Below, piece after piece: positions 8,136 to 17,741 of a DNA stretch of 28,691 nucleotides (positions within the stretch are counted from its first letter, which is position 1; each line of letters begins with the position of its first letter). A program made the translations under genes and the position numbers. Below the pieces are notes generated by a model. It was not told the origin of the DNA, did not search any database, and saw nothing but the letters and a program-made list of their open reading frames with translations. The stretch comes from Endozoicomonadaceae bacterium (GTDB taxonomy: Bacteria; Pseudomonadota; Gammaproteobacteria; Pseudomonadales; Endozoicomonadaceae), in assembly GCA_015163815.1 (NCBI GenBank), contig JAAOIJ010000092.1, forward strand, positions 1-28,691, in the 5' to 3' direction.

Positions 8136-9029
8136 TTATAATATTTGTCGACGTTGTTCAGGTTGCGCTTTTTTAATAAATTGATCATGCTTTTTTCGAA
8201 TCAACTTAGCCGTTTTAATTGGATTTTTATGTTTCACAGGTAAAGCTGTAGAAATTGATTTAGGTGGCAACTTGACCAATTCATATAATGCATTCACTTC
8301 TAATTGTGTTAATTCACGATACTTGCCTTTTGTTAAATTTCTAGGCAATAAAATATTACCCATACGGACACGTTTTAAGCGATTGACGGTTAATCCTTGG
8401 CTATCCCATAGTCGCCTTACTTCTCTATTTTTACCTTCTTTTATACAGACATAATACCAATGATTACATCCTTCACCGCCAGCATCAAAAATATCAGTAA
8501 AGTGTCCTAAACTACCATCTAATAAAACACCTGCTTTCATCGCAATCTGTTGCTCTTCAGTGGCTGTCCCAAAAATACGAACAGCATATTCTCGATCTAC
8601 TTCAGAGCTAGGATGCATTAATTGATGCGCAAGATCACCATCGGTTGTTAAAATTAATAAACCAGATGTATTATAATCTAATCGACCAACTGTAATCCAA
8701 CGGGTTGTTTTCAATTTTGGCAACCCATTAAAAATAGTTTCACGTTGCTGAGGATCATGCCGAGTACATAATTCACCTTCCATTTTATGATAAATTAAGA
8801 CGCGACACTCATCAGGTTGTGATGTTGTATATCGAACAGGCTGCCCGTTAACATGTATTTTTTCTCGACCGGTGACACGCATACCTAATGCAGCAGGCTT
8901 AGAGTTGACTGTAATTTGGCCTTGCTGCATCATCACTTCAATTTGACGACGAGAAGCGACACCATATCGTGCTAAAAGCTTTTGCAGCCTTTCTCCCACA
9001 TCATTATTATTTTCTTGATTTAAAGGCAT
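8136..9029 (-). CDS. rluB: 23S rRNA pseudouridine synthase RluB
   Basis: This RsuA/RluB/E/F-family enzyme (297 aa) modifies U2605 of 23S rRNA in the E. coli numbering. An S4 RNA-binding domain (ERLQKLLARYGVASRRQIE) covers about residues 12-60. The catalytic domain carries GRLDYNTSGLLILT with catalytic Asp118, and KEGKNREVRRLW. The C-terminal tail is basic (KHKNPIKTAKLIRKKHD), as in RluB, which favours RluB over RsuA or RluE. It sits downstream of scpB, a common rluB neighbour (scpA-scpB-rluB). Confidence 0.93.
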   Translation of the reverse strand: MPLNQENNNDVGERLQKLLARYGVASRRQIEVMMQQGQITVNSKPAALGMRVTGREKIHVNGQPVRYTTSQPDECRVLIYHKMEGELCTRHDPQQRETIFNGLPKLKTTRWITVGRLDYNTSGLLILTTDGDLAHQLMHPSSEVDREYAVRIFGTATEEQQIAMKAGVLLDGSLGHFTDIFDAGGEGCNHWYYVCIKEGKNREVRRLWDSQGLTVNRLKRVRMGNILLPRNLTKGKYRELTQLEVNALYELVKLPPKSISTALPVKHKNPIKTAKLIRKKHDQFIKKAQPEQRRQIL

Positions 9030-9134
9030 TTTTTTGATCTCATTACATCATGTTACTGGGTCGTTGTGGCTCAGTTTAGTCCACACAGAGAAGCTTGTCT
9101 ATGCATTTGAAAAAATTGATACGCAGAGATAAAG

Positions 9135-10016
9135 TCACTCATCTGATTGATCAGACTGATCTGCTTGCATTGATTCATTATTCATATTATCTTTTTCTGA
9201 TAAATCACTATCCACAAAATCAGTTTTCACTGTACTCAACAATTCATCTAAACTAGAAAAAATAACTTGATCAGCCTCATCTGCTTGCTCTTTAAAATTT
9301 TTCGCAAGATCAAGATCAACTAAAGTGAGCGCTTGTTTTGTCGTGCTCTGCCGATCGATCGCTTGCTCGGTCATGTCTTGATTGTTTTTAGAATCATCTA
9401 GCAAGGTCGTTTCAGATAATATTTTTTCAGATAAGTAGTTGAATTCTGGAAGATCTTTTAAACTTTTTAAATTAAAATAATCCAAAAATTGTCGCGTGGT
9501 TGCATACATAGCAGGTCGACCAGGCACTTCGCGATAACCAATAATTCGAATCCATTCACGTTCTTGTAATGTGCGCATAATATGACTACTCACACTCACA
9601 CCTCGAACTTCTTCAATTTCTCCTCGAGTTACCGGTTGTTTATAGGTAATAATCGCTAAAGTTTCTAAAAAAGAACGCCCATATTTAGGTGGCTTTTCAG
9701 ACCAAAGCTTATGAACCCAAGGTACTACATCATTTTTTATTTGAAAACGATACCCACTAGCCACTTCAATTAACTCAATACCGCGAGACTGGTACTCAGC
9801 AGTTAAAGCATTCAAAGTAGTCTGTATTTCATCAGCAGTAATCGCTTTCTCTTCAGGTAAAACAGCGATCAGTTGAGCGATAGTCATCGGTTTTTTTACA
9901 GCAAATAAAATAGATTCAATGATATTTTGTAATGGTACTGATGTGTCATATTGATTGTCAATGGGAGATTCACGCTGTTTTTCGACCCATTCCATGTCAT
10001 CCATCTGCACCATCAT
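9135..10016 (-). CDS. scpB: Segregation and condensation protein B
   Basis: ScpB is the winged-helix partner that dimerises and binds ScpA in the SMC condensin complex. The family core (residues about 28-190) is clear: IESILFAVKKPMTIAQL, then YQSRGIELIEVASGYRFQI, then ETLAIITYKQPVTRGEIEEVRGVS, and GRPAMYATTRQFLDYF. The start at 10016 has AAGGAG 5 nt upstream and lies 20 nt inside the end of scpA, suggesting translational coupling. The last ~100 residues are a low-complexity Asp/Glu/Gln/Ser tail absent from short ScpB proteins, though acidic tails do occur in proteobacterial ScpB. Confidence 0.93.
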   Translation of the reverse strand: MMVQMDDMEWVEKQRESPIDNQYDTSVPLQNIIESILFAVKKPMTIAQLIAVLPEEKAITADEIQTTLNALTAEYQSRGIELIEVASGYRFQIKNDVVPWVHKLWSEKPPKYGRSFLETLAIITYKQPVTRGEIEEVRGVSVSSHIMRTLQEREWIRIIGYREVPGRPAMYATTRQFLDYFNLKSLKDLPEFNYLSEKILSETTLLDDSKNNQDMTEQAIDRQSTTKQALTLVDLDLAKNFKEQADEADQVIFSSLDELLSTVKTDFVDSDLSEKDNMNNESMQADQSDQSDE

Positions 10017-10845
10017 GATTGCTCCTTAGTTTAATATGAATAACTCCATAATCTTCATTTTGTATTAACTCCACACAAGCTTCTCTCACTAATTCCATCA
10101 AAGCTAAAAAAGTAACGATTACACCCATTCGACCTTCAGTTGTCAATAAAATGGCACTGAAAGGTATAAAACTGGATTCATCATTCAGTCGATTTAAAAT
10201 AATCAACATTCTCTCTCGTGTGGGAAAAACTTCGCGTTCTACAGTATGTTCATCATATAGTTTAGCGCGATCTAATACTTCTGATAAAGCCTGTAATATC
10301 TCTTTAAAATGAATATCAGGATAAATTTTTTCTTTTTCTATAATTGGAAAATCAAGATCAAATAAAAGAACATCACGATCTACACGTGGCAAGGCGTCTA
10401 ATTGATACGCTATCTTTTGAAAATGTTCATATTCTTGTAATCGCCTCACTAATTCAGCACGAGGGTCTTCTTCTTCAACCGACTCATCTAATTGTGGCAA
10501 TAAGAAACGTGATTTAATTTCGGCTAACGTCGCCGCCATGACTAAATATTCGCCTGCTAATTCAAAATGTTCAAAATTCATCATCCCCACATAAGACATA
10601 TATTGCGCAGTAATAGGTGCAATTTTAATATCTAAAATATTCATATTATTACGTTTGATTAAATATAATAATAAATCTAAAGGGCCTTGAAAAGCATCTA
10701 GAAAAATTCGAAAAGCATCGGGAGGAATATATAAATCATCAGGAATTTTTGTGAATGCTTCGCCTTTCACTAATACAACATCGACTGTATTGCTCTGGCT
10801 CTCTTGATGATTTAAACAGGGTATATCAGAATGATTTGAGTCCAC
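9997..10845 (-). CDS. scpA: Segregation and condensation protein A (kleisin)
   Basis: ScpA is the kleisin subunit that bridges SMC heads. Family hallmarks are visible: FQGPLDLLLYLIKRNNMNILDIKIAPITAQY near residues 52-82, LAGEYLVMAATLAEIKSRFLLP, and a C-terminal winged helix (VIVTFLALMELVREACVELIQ). The start is a GTG at 10845 with AGGA about 10 nt upstream; the next Met codons lie inside the conserved domain. The first ~45 residues are extra sequence, as in many proteobacterial ScpA. It is upstream of and overlaps scpB. Confidence 0.93.
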   Translation of the reverse strand: MDSNHSDIPCLNHQESQSNTVDVVLVKGEAFTKIPDDLYIPPDAFRIFLDAFQGPLDLLLYLIKRNNMNILDIKIAPITAQYMSYVGMMNFEHFELAGEYLVMAATLAEIKSRFLLPQLDESVEEEDPRAELVRRLQEYEHFQKIAYQLDALPRVDRDVLLFDLDFPIIEKEKIYPDIHFKEILQALSEVLDRAKLYDEHTVEREVFPTRERMLIILNRLNDESSFIPFSAILLTTEGRMGVIVTFLALMELVREACVELIQNEDYGVIHIKLRSNHDGADG

Positions 10846-10980
10846 TTAAATTGTATCCTTACTTAAATTGACTTATATTGAACACCTATTCAAAAAAAGA
10901 TTGTATTATTTAGCCTATCTTGTTCCTTCAAGATCAGCAATATAAAGATGATCGTAACGAGTATAATGCATTGATTTATT

Positions 10981-11066
10981 TGGTGCCGAAGGCGGGATTT
11001 GAACCCGCACAAGCATCGCTCACCACCCCCTCAAGATGGCGTGTCTACCAATTCCACCACTTCGGC
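10981..11066 (-). tRNA. tRNA-Leu(GAG)
   Basis: The acceptor stem GCCGAAG/CTTCGGC pairs fully, and CCA is encoded at the 3' end (10983-10981). The anticodon stem CCATC/GGTGG encloses the loop TTGAGGG, giving anticodon GAG. A long variable arm and the T-loop GGTTCAAATCC follow, as expected of a class II leucine tRNA. Its position after secG matches leuU in E. coli. Downstream, rimP-nusA would be expected, but scpA is found. Confidence 0.97.
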
Positions 11067-11083
11067 TATGCACAATCAACATC

Positions 11084-11112
11084 ATCATAAGGGTAAACAT
11101 ATTGAAGGTCAA
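11084..11112 (-). promoter_or_regulatory. Sigma-70 type promoter of tRNA-Leu
   Basis: Reading on the minus strand, TTGACC (11107-11112) and TATGAT (11084-11089) are separated by exactly 17 bases. The predicted start falls about 10 nt before the tRNA 5' end. Both boxes match the consensus at 5 of 6 positions. Confidence 0.65.
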
Positions 11113-11174
11113 CCCTCTAACAATAAACATAGCGATAGCATATCATACTGTATTTAATAAGACTGAAGACAATC

Positions 11175-11579
11175 CTATTGTTTGATTGTATCAGAAGAGA
11201 CAGATGACGCCTCATCGTTTACCTTTCCAGATTGCTCAGCAGGTTTATCTTGCTTTACATCTTCAGATTGCATAGAAGGCATATCAGATGATTCGATGAC
11301 TGCTGGTATATCATTTGTATTTAATAAAGCATCTGCGACATAATTTACTTTTTGTTTCGTTAGAATATATAAAGCAATACAAGTCACTAATAATCCTAAA
11401 GCAATAAAACTTGTGATTTTCACTAAAAAACTAGTTGAACCGCGGCCACCAAAAACAGTTTGTGAGGTGCTTGCACCAAATGCAGCACCAGCATCAGCAC
11501 CTTTACCTTGTTGTAATAACACTAATCCAATGAGAAAAACTGACAAAGTAATGTGTATTATTAGTATTAACGTTTCCAT
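11175..11579 (-). CDS. secG: Protein translocase subunit SecG
   Basis: This is the small inner-membrane subunit of the SecYEG translocon. Two membrane helices (about 3-22 and 52-72) flank the diagnostic cytoplasmic loop LLQQGKGADAGAAFG...VFGGRGSTSFL. The C-terminal ~60 residues are a soluble, acidic and Ser-rich extension (ending VSSDTIKQ), longer than the helix core but within the range seen in other gammaproteobacteria. It is the last protein gene of the folP-glmM-tpiA-secG run, 15 nt after tpiA, with tRNA-Leu next. Confidence 0.95.
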   Translation of the reverse strand: METLILIIHITLSVFLIGLVLLQQGKGADAGAAFGASTSQTVFGGRGSTSFLVKITSFIALGLLVTCIALYILTKQKVNYVADALLNTNDIPAVIESSDMPSMQSEDVKQDKPAEQSGKVNDEASSVSSDTIKQ

Positions 11580-11594
11580 ATTAACATCAACCTT

Positions 11595-12338
11595 TTATTG
11601 TGTACAAATTGAAATAAATTCATCTGACTTTAATGAAGCGCCACCTACCAATAACCCATCAATATCAGGTTGCGCTAAAAAATGATTTGAATTCTGAGCC
11701 GTGACACTACCACCATAGATAATTCGTATCAAGTCAGCATCCCATTGATCATATTCACTCACGATGAGTCTAATGTTCTCATGTACCACTTGAACCTCAC
11801 TTTCAGTCGCAGCTTTTCCAGTACCAATAGCCCAAACAGGCTCATAAGCAATTACTAAATCTTGCTGTTCACAAGATATAGGATCTAAAAATGCTTTTAA
11901 TTGTCTTTTCAGTACATCCAATGTTTCATGATTTTTATACTGACTTAATGTTTCTCCAATACAGACTATAGGTGTCATTCCAAATTCTAACAAAATAGCT
12001 ATTTTTTTTAAAATTTGGTGATCTGTTTCACCAAATAATAAACGTCTTTCAGAATGTCCTACTAATGCGTAAGATACACCATAATCTTTTGCCATACCTG
12101 GAGAATGTTCACCTGTATAAGCTCCCATGCTTTCATGAAAAATATTTTGAAAACCCCAACTAATATCCGAATTATACAATAAATTTGCAGTTTGCGGGAT
12201 ATAAATTGCAGGTGGAAAAATCACAATATCTTGATGCTCTAAATTAGATAATTTTTCCTTAAATAATGTTAAGCGTTTTTCATTTTCCGTTAAAGAGCCA
12301 TTCATTTTCCAATTTGCAGCCAGTAAAGGTTTCCGCAT
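11595..12338 (-). CDS. tpiA: Triosephosphate isomerase
   Basis: TpiA interconverts dihydroxyacetone phosphate and glyceraldehyde 3-phosphate. It has the full length of the family (247 aa), with catalytic Lys11 in AANWKMNG, His95 in VGHSERR and Glu166 in AYEPVWAIGTG. The phosphate-binding GGSV and LLVGGASL loops lie near the C-terminus. GAGGG lies a few bases before the start. Its place between glmM and secG is seen in several non-enteric gammaproteobacteria. Confidence 0.97.
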   Translation of the reverse strand: MRKPLLAANWKMNGSLTENEKRLTLFKEKLSNLEHQDIVIFPPAIYIPQTANLLYNSDISWGFQNIFHESMGAYTGEHSPGMAKDYGVSYALVGHSERRLLFGETDHQILKKIAILLEFGMTPIVCIGETLSQYKNHETLDVLKRQLKAFLDPISCEQQDLVIAYEPVWAIGTGKAATESEVQVVHENIRLIVSEYDQWDADLIRIIYGGSVTAQNSNHFLAQPDIDGLLVGGASLKSDEFISICTQ

Positions 12339-12409
12339 ATTCTGCCCTCTAAGTATTGAATATCATGTGTCGCATACAATGATAAAGACTAAATGTAATC
12401 TTCAGGTTC

Positions 12410-13771
12410 TCAATGAATTGACTCATGTATTAAGTTGCCAATTAATGCAACGATTTTTTTAAGTTGAACAGTCACTGTTTGATCATTTGAATTTTCAACC
12501 ATAATACGTATAACAGGCTCTGTGCCTGACAAACGAATTACAATACGCTCTTTAGCTTGCGATTGTTTTTCAATTTGTCTTAAAGCAATATTCAAGTTAT
12601 TTTTTTCTAATACACCATAATGACTTGGCAATGGAATATTGACTGTTTTTTGAGGATATTTCAATAAAGATTTCCGCAACATAGATAAAGGTTGATTCTT
12701 TTTCATCATAATGAATAATACTTGCAACGCAACCACAATACCATCACCAGTGGTTGTCAGATGACGACAAATAATATGACCTGAAGGTTCACCGCCTAAT
12801 AACCATTTTTTTGACATAAGTGCTTCATTAATATATCGATCTCCAATTCCTGCTCGATAAAACGGGATATTATGAGCGACTAATGTTTCCTCTAAACCTA
12901 GGTTACTCATACAAGTACCGACAACGCCTCCACCTAATAAATCATGACGCTTACGATACATAGCAATAATAAATAATATATCATCACCATCTAAAATGGT
13001 GCCTTTTTCATCAATCATGACAACACGATCGCCATCGCCATCAAAAGCAATACCTAAATCAGCTCCTAGTGCCTTCACTTTTTTTTGCAATGGATACAAA
13101 TAAGTTGCTCCACAGTTTTCATTAATATTTAATCCATTGGGTTGAGCACCAATCAGTGTTACTGTTGCGCCTAATTCTCGAAATACATCAGGACCAACAT
13201 GATAATTTGCACCATTTGCAGCATCTAGCACTAAATGTATACCTGATAAATTCAATTCAGGCAATACAGTTGATTTGCAGTGTTCAATATATCGACCTGC
13301 AGCATCATTCATTCGATGCACTTTACCTAGTTGGTTAGAAGCCACCATAGATAAATTTTTATTCATTGATTGTTCTATTTTTCGCTCCATCATATGCGAT
13401 AATTTAATACCTTCTGGTGTAAAAAATTTCACGCCATTATCATAATATGGATTGTGCGAAGCACTGACGATGGCTCCACAAGCATTAAATGTTCTGGCTA
13501 AATAAGCCACAGCAGGGGTTGGCATAGGTCCTAATAATAAAACATCGATACTAGCTGAAGTAAATCCTGCTTCTAGTGCAGATTCAAAAATATATCCAGA
13601 AATACGCGTATCTTTGCTAATAATAATACGACGATAACCCATTTCAGCAAAAAGATAACCTGTCACCAAACCTAATTGAAGAAAAAAACCAGGCGTAATT
13701 GGAAATTCTCCAACGCGTCCTCGAATGCCATCGGTACCAAATACTTTCATACTATTCAATTCATTATCCAT
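12410..13771 (-). CDS. glmM: Phosphoglucosamine mutase
   Basis: GlmM converts glucosamine-6-phosphate to glucosamine-1-phosphate for peptidoglycan and lipopolysaccharide precursors. The protein (453 aa) has VFGTDGIRGRVG at the N-terminus and the phosphoserine loop GAIVSASHNPYYDNG with catalytic Ser105. It also has the metal loop AFDGDGDR near 245, the sugar-binding GGEPSGHI, and RLSGTEPVIRIM at the C-terminus. ATG 13771 is used; ATG 13750 (MKVFGTDG) is closer to the family start, and neither has a good ribosome site. It follows folP by 39 nt. Confidence 0.95.
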   Translation of the reverse strand: MDNELNSMKVFGTDGIRGRVGEFPITPGFFLQLGLVTGYLFAEMGYRRIIISKDTRISGYIFESALEAGFTSASIDVLLLGPMPTPAVAYLARTFNACGAIVSASHNPYYDNGVKFFTPEGIKLSHMMERKIEQSMNKNLSMVASNQLGKVHRMNDAAGRYIEHCKSTVLPELNLSGIHLVLDAANGANYHVGPDVFRELGATVTLIGAQPNGLNINENCGATYLYPLQKKVKALGADLGIAFDGDGDRVVMIDEKGTILDGDDILFIIAMYRKRHDLLGGGVVGTCMSNLGLEETLVAHNIPFYRAGIGDRYINEALMSKKWLLGGEPSGHIICRHLTTTGDGIVVALQVLFIMMKKNQPLSMLRKSLLKYPQKTVNIPLPSHYGVLEKNNLNIALRQIEKQSQAKERIVIRLSGTEPVIRIMVENSNDQTVTVQLKKIVALIGNLIHESIH

Positions 13772-13810
13772 TTGGATTTTCTATTATCCTTTGATCTTAT
13801 TTGATATATT

Positions 13811-14656
13811 TCAAGCACATTGTATGGCTTCAATCATTCGAATCATATCACTTGTTTCAGCTACATCATGCACACGAATGATATTAACACCTGATATCAC
13901 TAACCAAGCTGCCGCACCTAAACTCATCCATAAGCGATCTTCTACTTTTTTATCTATGATATGCGTCATAAAAGATTTTCGAGACACACCGCCTAACAGA
14001 GGTAAATTAAATATTTTCAATTCCTTAAATCGTTTGATTAACTGTAAATCCTGCATAGGTGTTTTACCAAAAAAACCACTGCCAAATCCAGGATCTAAAA
14101 TCAATTGAGATAATTTGATGCCTTGCTGAGTACAAACTTGAATGCGTTTTTTTAAATCATGCTTCACCGTACTGAGTACATCTTCTGTAATACGCATTGA
14201 TTGATTTTTTTGGCATAATGAATGCATTAATACAACAGCAATATTGGTATTTTTTTGAAATACTTCCAGCGAACCAGGAGCATGAAGCGCTCTGACATCA
14301 TTAATCATACTAGCACCGGCATCAATCACATGTGACATCACAACTGGATTACTTGTATCAACTGATACAATTGCACCTAAGCGATTCGAGACATAATCCA
14401 CAACTGATACAATACGATCTAATTCTTCTTCAGTACTGGGGGTATGCAGTATGTTCGGATTTGTTGATTCCCCCCCAATATCTATAATGGACGCATTAGC
14501 TAATAACATCCTTTCTGCTTGTTCAATTGCGTCTTGAAAATTTTTTTTTCGTGATGAATGATAAAAAGCATCAGGGGTTAAATTAATCACTCCCATCACA
14601 TGTGTTCGATCTAAACACAGTGTATGAGAGCCACATTGTATTTGATAGTCATTCAT
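13811..14656 (-). CDS. folP: Dihydropteroate synthase
   Basis: FolP condenses p-aminobenzoate with hydroxymethyl-dihydropterin pyrophosphate in folate synthesis; it is the sulfonamide target. Conserved blocks are GVINLTPDAFYHSSR (25-30 core), DIGGESTNP (59-67), SVDTSNP, NDVRAL, DPGFGSGFFGKT, GVSRKSF and RVHDV. It is full length (281 aa). The GGE codons include a run of seven G residues (7 C at 14470-14476 on the plus strand), an exact point where slippage would truncate the enzyme. It lies between ftsH and glmM, as in E. coli. Confidence 0.96.
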   Translation of the reverse strand: MNDYQIQCGSHTLCLDRTHVMGVINLTPDAFYHSSRKKNFQDAIEQAERMLLANASIIDIGGESTNPNILHTPSTEEELDRIVSVVDYVSNRLGAIVSVDTSNPVVMSHVIDAGASMINDVRALHAPGSLEVFQKNTNIAVVLMHSLCQKNQSMRITEDVLSTVKHDLKKRIQVCTQQGIKLSQLILDPGFGSGFFGKTPMQDLQLIKRFKELKIFNLPLLGGVSRKSFMTHIIDKKVEDRLWMSLGAAAWLVISGVNIIRVHDVAETSDMIRMIEAIQCA

Positions 14657-14706
14657 TGCAAGTGAGAGGTAATAAGTCGTTGTAAAAAATAAAGCATGTT
14701 CAAATT

Positions 14707-16626
14707 TTAATCAGTCTCAGGATGATCGTCAGGTTGACCTGATGTGGATTTTTTATCAGATTGATTGACTGATGCTTTAGGTCGACTCCAGTCTTTCGGT
14801 GGTTCAGGCTTGTCTCCTGTCATGATGGTAGCAATTTGAGTCATTGTTAGTGTTTCATATTCCATCAATGCATTTTTCATTAATTCTAATATTGGTTTAT
14901 TTTCTTTCAAAATAACATGGGCTTTTTTATAACACGCATCAATCAGTGATCTCACTTCTTCATCAATCAAATATGCTGTTTTTTCACTAAAATGACTGCG
15001 TGAACCTTGGCTTTTCATTCTTCCTAAAAAAATCTCACCTTCATCTTCGTCATATAATAAAGGGCCTAATTTTTCAGATAAACCCCATTTAGTCACCATA
15101 TTTCGAGCTAAATTTGTTGCTTGCTGAATATCATTTTGTGCTCCTGTCGAGACACCATTTTCTCCATAAAACATTTCTTCTGCAACACGACCACCATACA
15201 TTGAGGTAATACGGCTTAATAAATATTGACGACTATGACTTACTTTATCGTCTTCAGGCAAAAACATAGTCACACCTAATGCACGACCACGAGGCATAAC
15301 GGTTACTTTATACACTGGATCATGTTCTGGCATGTTTAAGCCAACAATAGCATGGCCTGCTTCATGATAGGCTGTCATTTCTTTATCTTTTTCTGTCATA
15401 GCCATCGATTTTCGTTCAGGCCCCATCATAATTTTATCTTTTGCTTGTTCAAATTCAAACATACTCACTTTTTTTTGATTGAAGCGAGCAGCATATAATG
15501 CAGCTTCATTTACTAAATTTGATAAGTCAGCGCCAGAAAATCCAGGTGTACCTCTTGCAATAACATGTGGATCAATATCTTGTTTTAAAGGTACTTTTTT
15601 CATATGTACTTTTAATATTTGCTCTCGACCACGAATATCTGGTAAAGGTACAATCACTTGACGATCAAAGCGACCAGGTCTCAGTAAAGCAGGATCAAGC
15701 ACATCAGGCCGGTTAGTAGCGGCAATAACAATAACACCATCATTACTTTCAAAACCATCCATTTCAACTAATAATTGATTCAAAGTTTGCTCACGTTCGT
15801 CATGCCCTCCTCCTAAACCTGCACCTCGATGACGACCTACGGCATCAATTTCATCAATAAAAATAATACAAGGCGATTGCTTTTTGGCTTGCTCAAACAT
15901 ATCTCTAACACGAGAAGCACCAACACCTACAAACATTTCTACAAAATCAGAGCCTGATATTGTAAAAAAAGGCACACTCGCTTCCCCAGAAATGGCTTTT
16001 GCTAATAAAGTTTTACCTGTTCCAGGCGAGCCAATTAGTAAAACACCTCTTGGAATGCGACCACCTAACTTTTTAAATTTGGCAGGATTTTTTAAAAAAT
16101 CAACTAACTCTTCAAGATCTTCTTTTGCTTCATCAATGCCGGCAACATCCAAAAAGGTTGTTTTAATTTGTTCTTCTGATAAAAGACGCGCTTTACTTTT
16201 TCCAAAACCCATAGCACCTCCTTTACCGCCAATGCCATTTTGTAATTGACGCATAAAAAACATAATAACAAAGAAAAATAACAATAAAGGAAAGCTTGCA
16301 ACAAATAATTGACTCCAAATACTTTGTTTTTCGATCGGTTTTGCAACTACTTTCACTTGACCATTAATTAATTCTTGCATGAGATTCATATCAGGAATTG
16401 TTGGAGGAAGATGGACAATAAAAGCACTACCATTTGTAAACACACCTGAAATGGTATACCCGTCAATAATGACTTGATTGACTTGATTTTGATTAACCTG
16501 AGCTACAAAATCTGAATAACTAATATTCTCTTGTGTTGAACGCAAGCCTTCAAAGTTTTTAAAAACAAATAGCAACAGTGATGCAATAATTGCCCATATT
16601 ATCAGATTCTTCAACATATCGTTCAT
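14707..16626 (-). CDS. ftsH: ATP-dependent zinc metalloprotease FtsH
   Basis: FtsH is a membrane-bound AAA+ protease that degrades misassembled membrane proteins and regulators. Two membrane helices (about 5-23 and 108-127) precede the AAA domain with Walker A GSPGTGKT (199-206), Walker B CIIFIDEIDAVGRHRG, and the second-region-of-homology ATNRPDVLDPALLRPGRFDRQ. The zinc site HEAGH follows near residue 420. Start 16626 is chosen because AAGGTGA lies 4 nt upstream and the first helix follows, as in E. coli; the longer frame adds 13 atypical residues. The C-terminal tail is hydrophilic (KSTSGQPDDHPETD). Confidence 0.97.
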   Translation of the reverse strand: MNDMLKNLIIWAIIASLLLFVFKNFEGLRSTQENISYSDFVAQVNQNQVNQVIIDGYTISGVFTNGSAFIVHLPPTIPDMNLMQELINGQVKVVAKPIEKQSIWSQLFVASFPLLLFFFVIMFFMRQLQNGIGGKGGAMGFGKSKARLLSEEQIKTTFLDVAGIDEAKEDLEELVDFLKNPAKFKKLGGRIPRGVLLIGSPGTGKTLLAKAISGEASVPFFTISGSDFVEMFVGVGASRVRDMFEQAKKQSPCIIFIDEIDAVGRHRGAGLGGGHDEREQTLNQLLVEMDGFESNDGVIVIAATNRPDVLDPALLRPGRFDRQVIVPLPDIRGREQILKVHMKKVPLKQDIDPHVIARGTPGFSGADLSNLVNEAALYAARFNQKKVSMFEFEQAKDKIMMGPERKSMAMTEKDKEMTAYHEAGHAIVGLNMPEHDPVYKVTVMPRGRALGVTMFLPEDDKVSHSRQYLLSRITSMYGGRVAEEMFYGENGVSTGAQNDIQQATNLARNMVTKWGLSEKLGPLLYDEDEGEIFLGRMKSQGSRSHFSEKTAYLIDEEVRSLIDACYKKAHVILKENKPILELMKNALMEYETLTMTQIATIMTGDKPEPPKDWSRPKASVNQSDKKSTSGQPDDHPETD

Positions 16627-16778
16627 AGAGTCACCTTCAGAAAATGCAGAACAAAAACAAGTCAATTGCTAATATATGATCATGCTAAAATCGCAATTAT
16701 ATCAAATATAACAAGAATAATTATAGAAAAATAAGAAAATTTTATAGAATTTCATCATAATCCAGTATTTAGGAGGTA

Positions 16779-17402
16779 TCAGCCACGATAACACTGTCCT
16801 ATCAAATAAACTTCTCGAGAGCGATCCTTTGAAGCATCTGGCTTTCTCACGAATATTTTAGCAAAATATTTTTTCAATAATTGACAGTAAACATCAAATC
16901 CTTCACCTTGAAAAATCTTCGTCAAAAAATTCCCACCAGGCTTCAATACGGTTACCGCAAAATCTAACGCCAATTCTACAAGGTACATCGATTGCATTTG
17001 ATCTACTACACGAATACCACTTAAATTAGGAGCCATATCGGACATGACTAAATCCACTTGTTTATGATGAAAACTATCTAAAAGTGATTGATATATTAAT
17101 TCTTCTGTAAAATCGCCTTGCACAAACTTCACACCAGCAATAGCCTCCATCGGTAAGATATCTGAAGCAATGATGCAGCCATGTTTTCCAACACATTCGG
17201 AAGCTACTTGACTCCAGCCACCAGGAGTAGAGCCTAAATCTACAACACAATGACCTGGTTTTAATAATTGGTCTTTTTTATTCAGTTCCAATAATTTAAA
17301 ACTAGCTCTTGAACGATAATCAGATCGCCAAGCTTGTTGAACATAAGGATCTTTTCGCCATTCATTTAACCAACGCTGATTACTACGCTTAGATCGAGGC
17401 AT
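16779..17402 (-). CDS. rlmE: 23S rRNA 2'-O-methyltransferase RlmE (FtsJ)
   Basis: RlmE methylates U2552 of 23S rRNA. The 207-aa protein has the SAM motif VVDLGSTPGGWSQVA, IIASDILPM, the catalytic KDKE set visible as Lys in YRSRASFKLLELN, Asp in MSDMAPNLSG, Lys in FLTKIFQG, and Glu near REVYLIG. The family usually has GAAPGGWSQ; here Ser-Thr replaces the Ala pair. It is immediately upstream of ftsH on the same strand, the standard order. No clear ribosome site precedes the ATG. Confidence 0.96.
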   Translation of the reverse strand: MPRSKRSNQRWLNEWRKDPYVQQAWRSDYRSRASFKLLELNKKDQLLKPGHCVVDLGSTPGGWSQVASECVGKHGCIIASDILPMEAIAGVKFVQGDFTEELIYQSLLDSFHHKQVDLVMSDMAPNLSGIRVVDQMQSMYLVELALDFAVTVLKPGGNFLTKIFQGEGFDVYCQLLKKYFAKIFVRKPDASKDRSREVYLIGQCYRG

Positions 17403-17741
17403 GTGAACATCACTACAGGATAAAATGACTTAGTCTAACACACTTCCAGCAAACACGACTGTCTGATATTGTGAATATCTGATGAATCAGTAAAAAACAC
17501 CATTTAAAAACTAAGTATTGGAGTTATTTGATTGTATATCATCATATTTTTCTACTGCTTTCTCCTGGAGAGTCAAAAAATATTTTGCTTTTATCACAAT
17601 AATATTATATTAAATTATTGATAAATCACTCAATAACTATTAAGATATAAAAAATCATAAAATCTCTGTTTATGAAGCACACTCAGCTATGCTTTTTTAA
17701 AACAATTTTTTCATACCAAAAATTAAAGAGTAATGACTGTT
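17403..17741. other. Divergent intergenic region between rlmE and ndk
   Basis: This stretch of about 340 AT-rich bases must hold the promoters for rlmE (minus) and ndk (plus). Two small adjoining palindromes are visible at 17465-17479 (GATATT/AATATC) and 17479-17490 (CTGAT/ATCAG), on the rlmE side, and could be operator-like. A TTGCTT box at 17585-17590 with TATATT at 17606-17611 (15-base spacer) is a weak candidate for ndk. No open frame of note and no RNA gene were recognised. Confidence 0.5.

Noticed and set aside
10917..10934. Small inverted repeat downstream of tRNA-Leu as its terminator
   Set aside because: The stem is only six bases, and the nearest T-run is over 20 bases beyond it on the minus strand.
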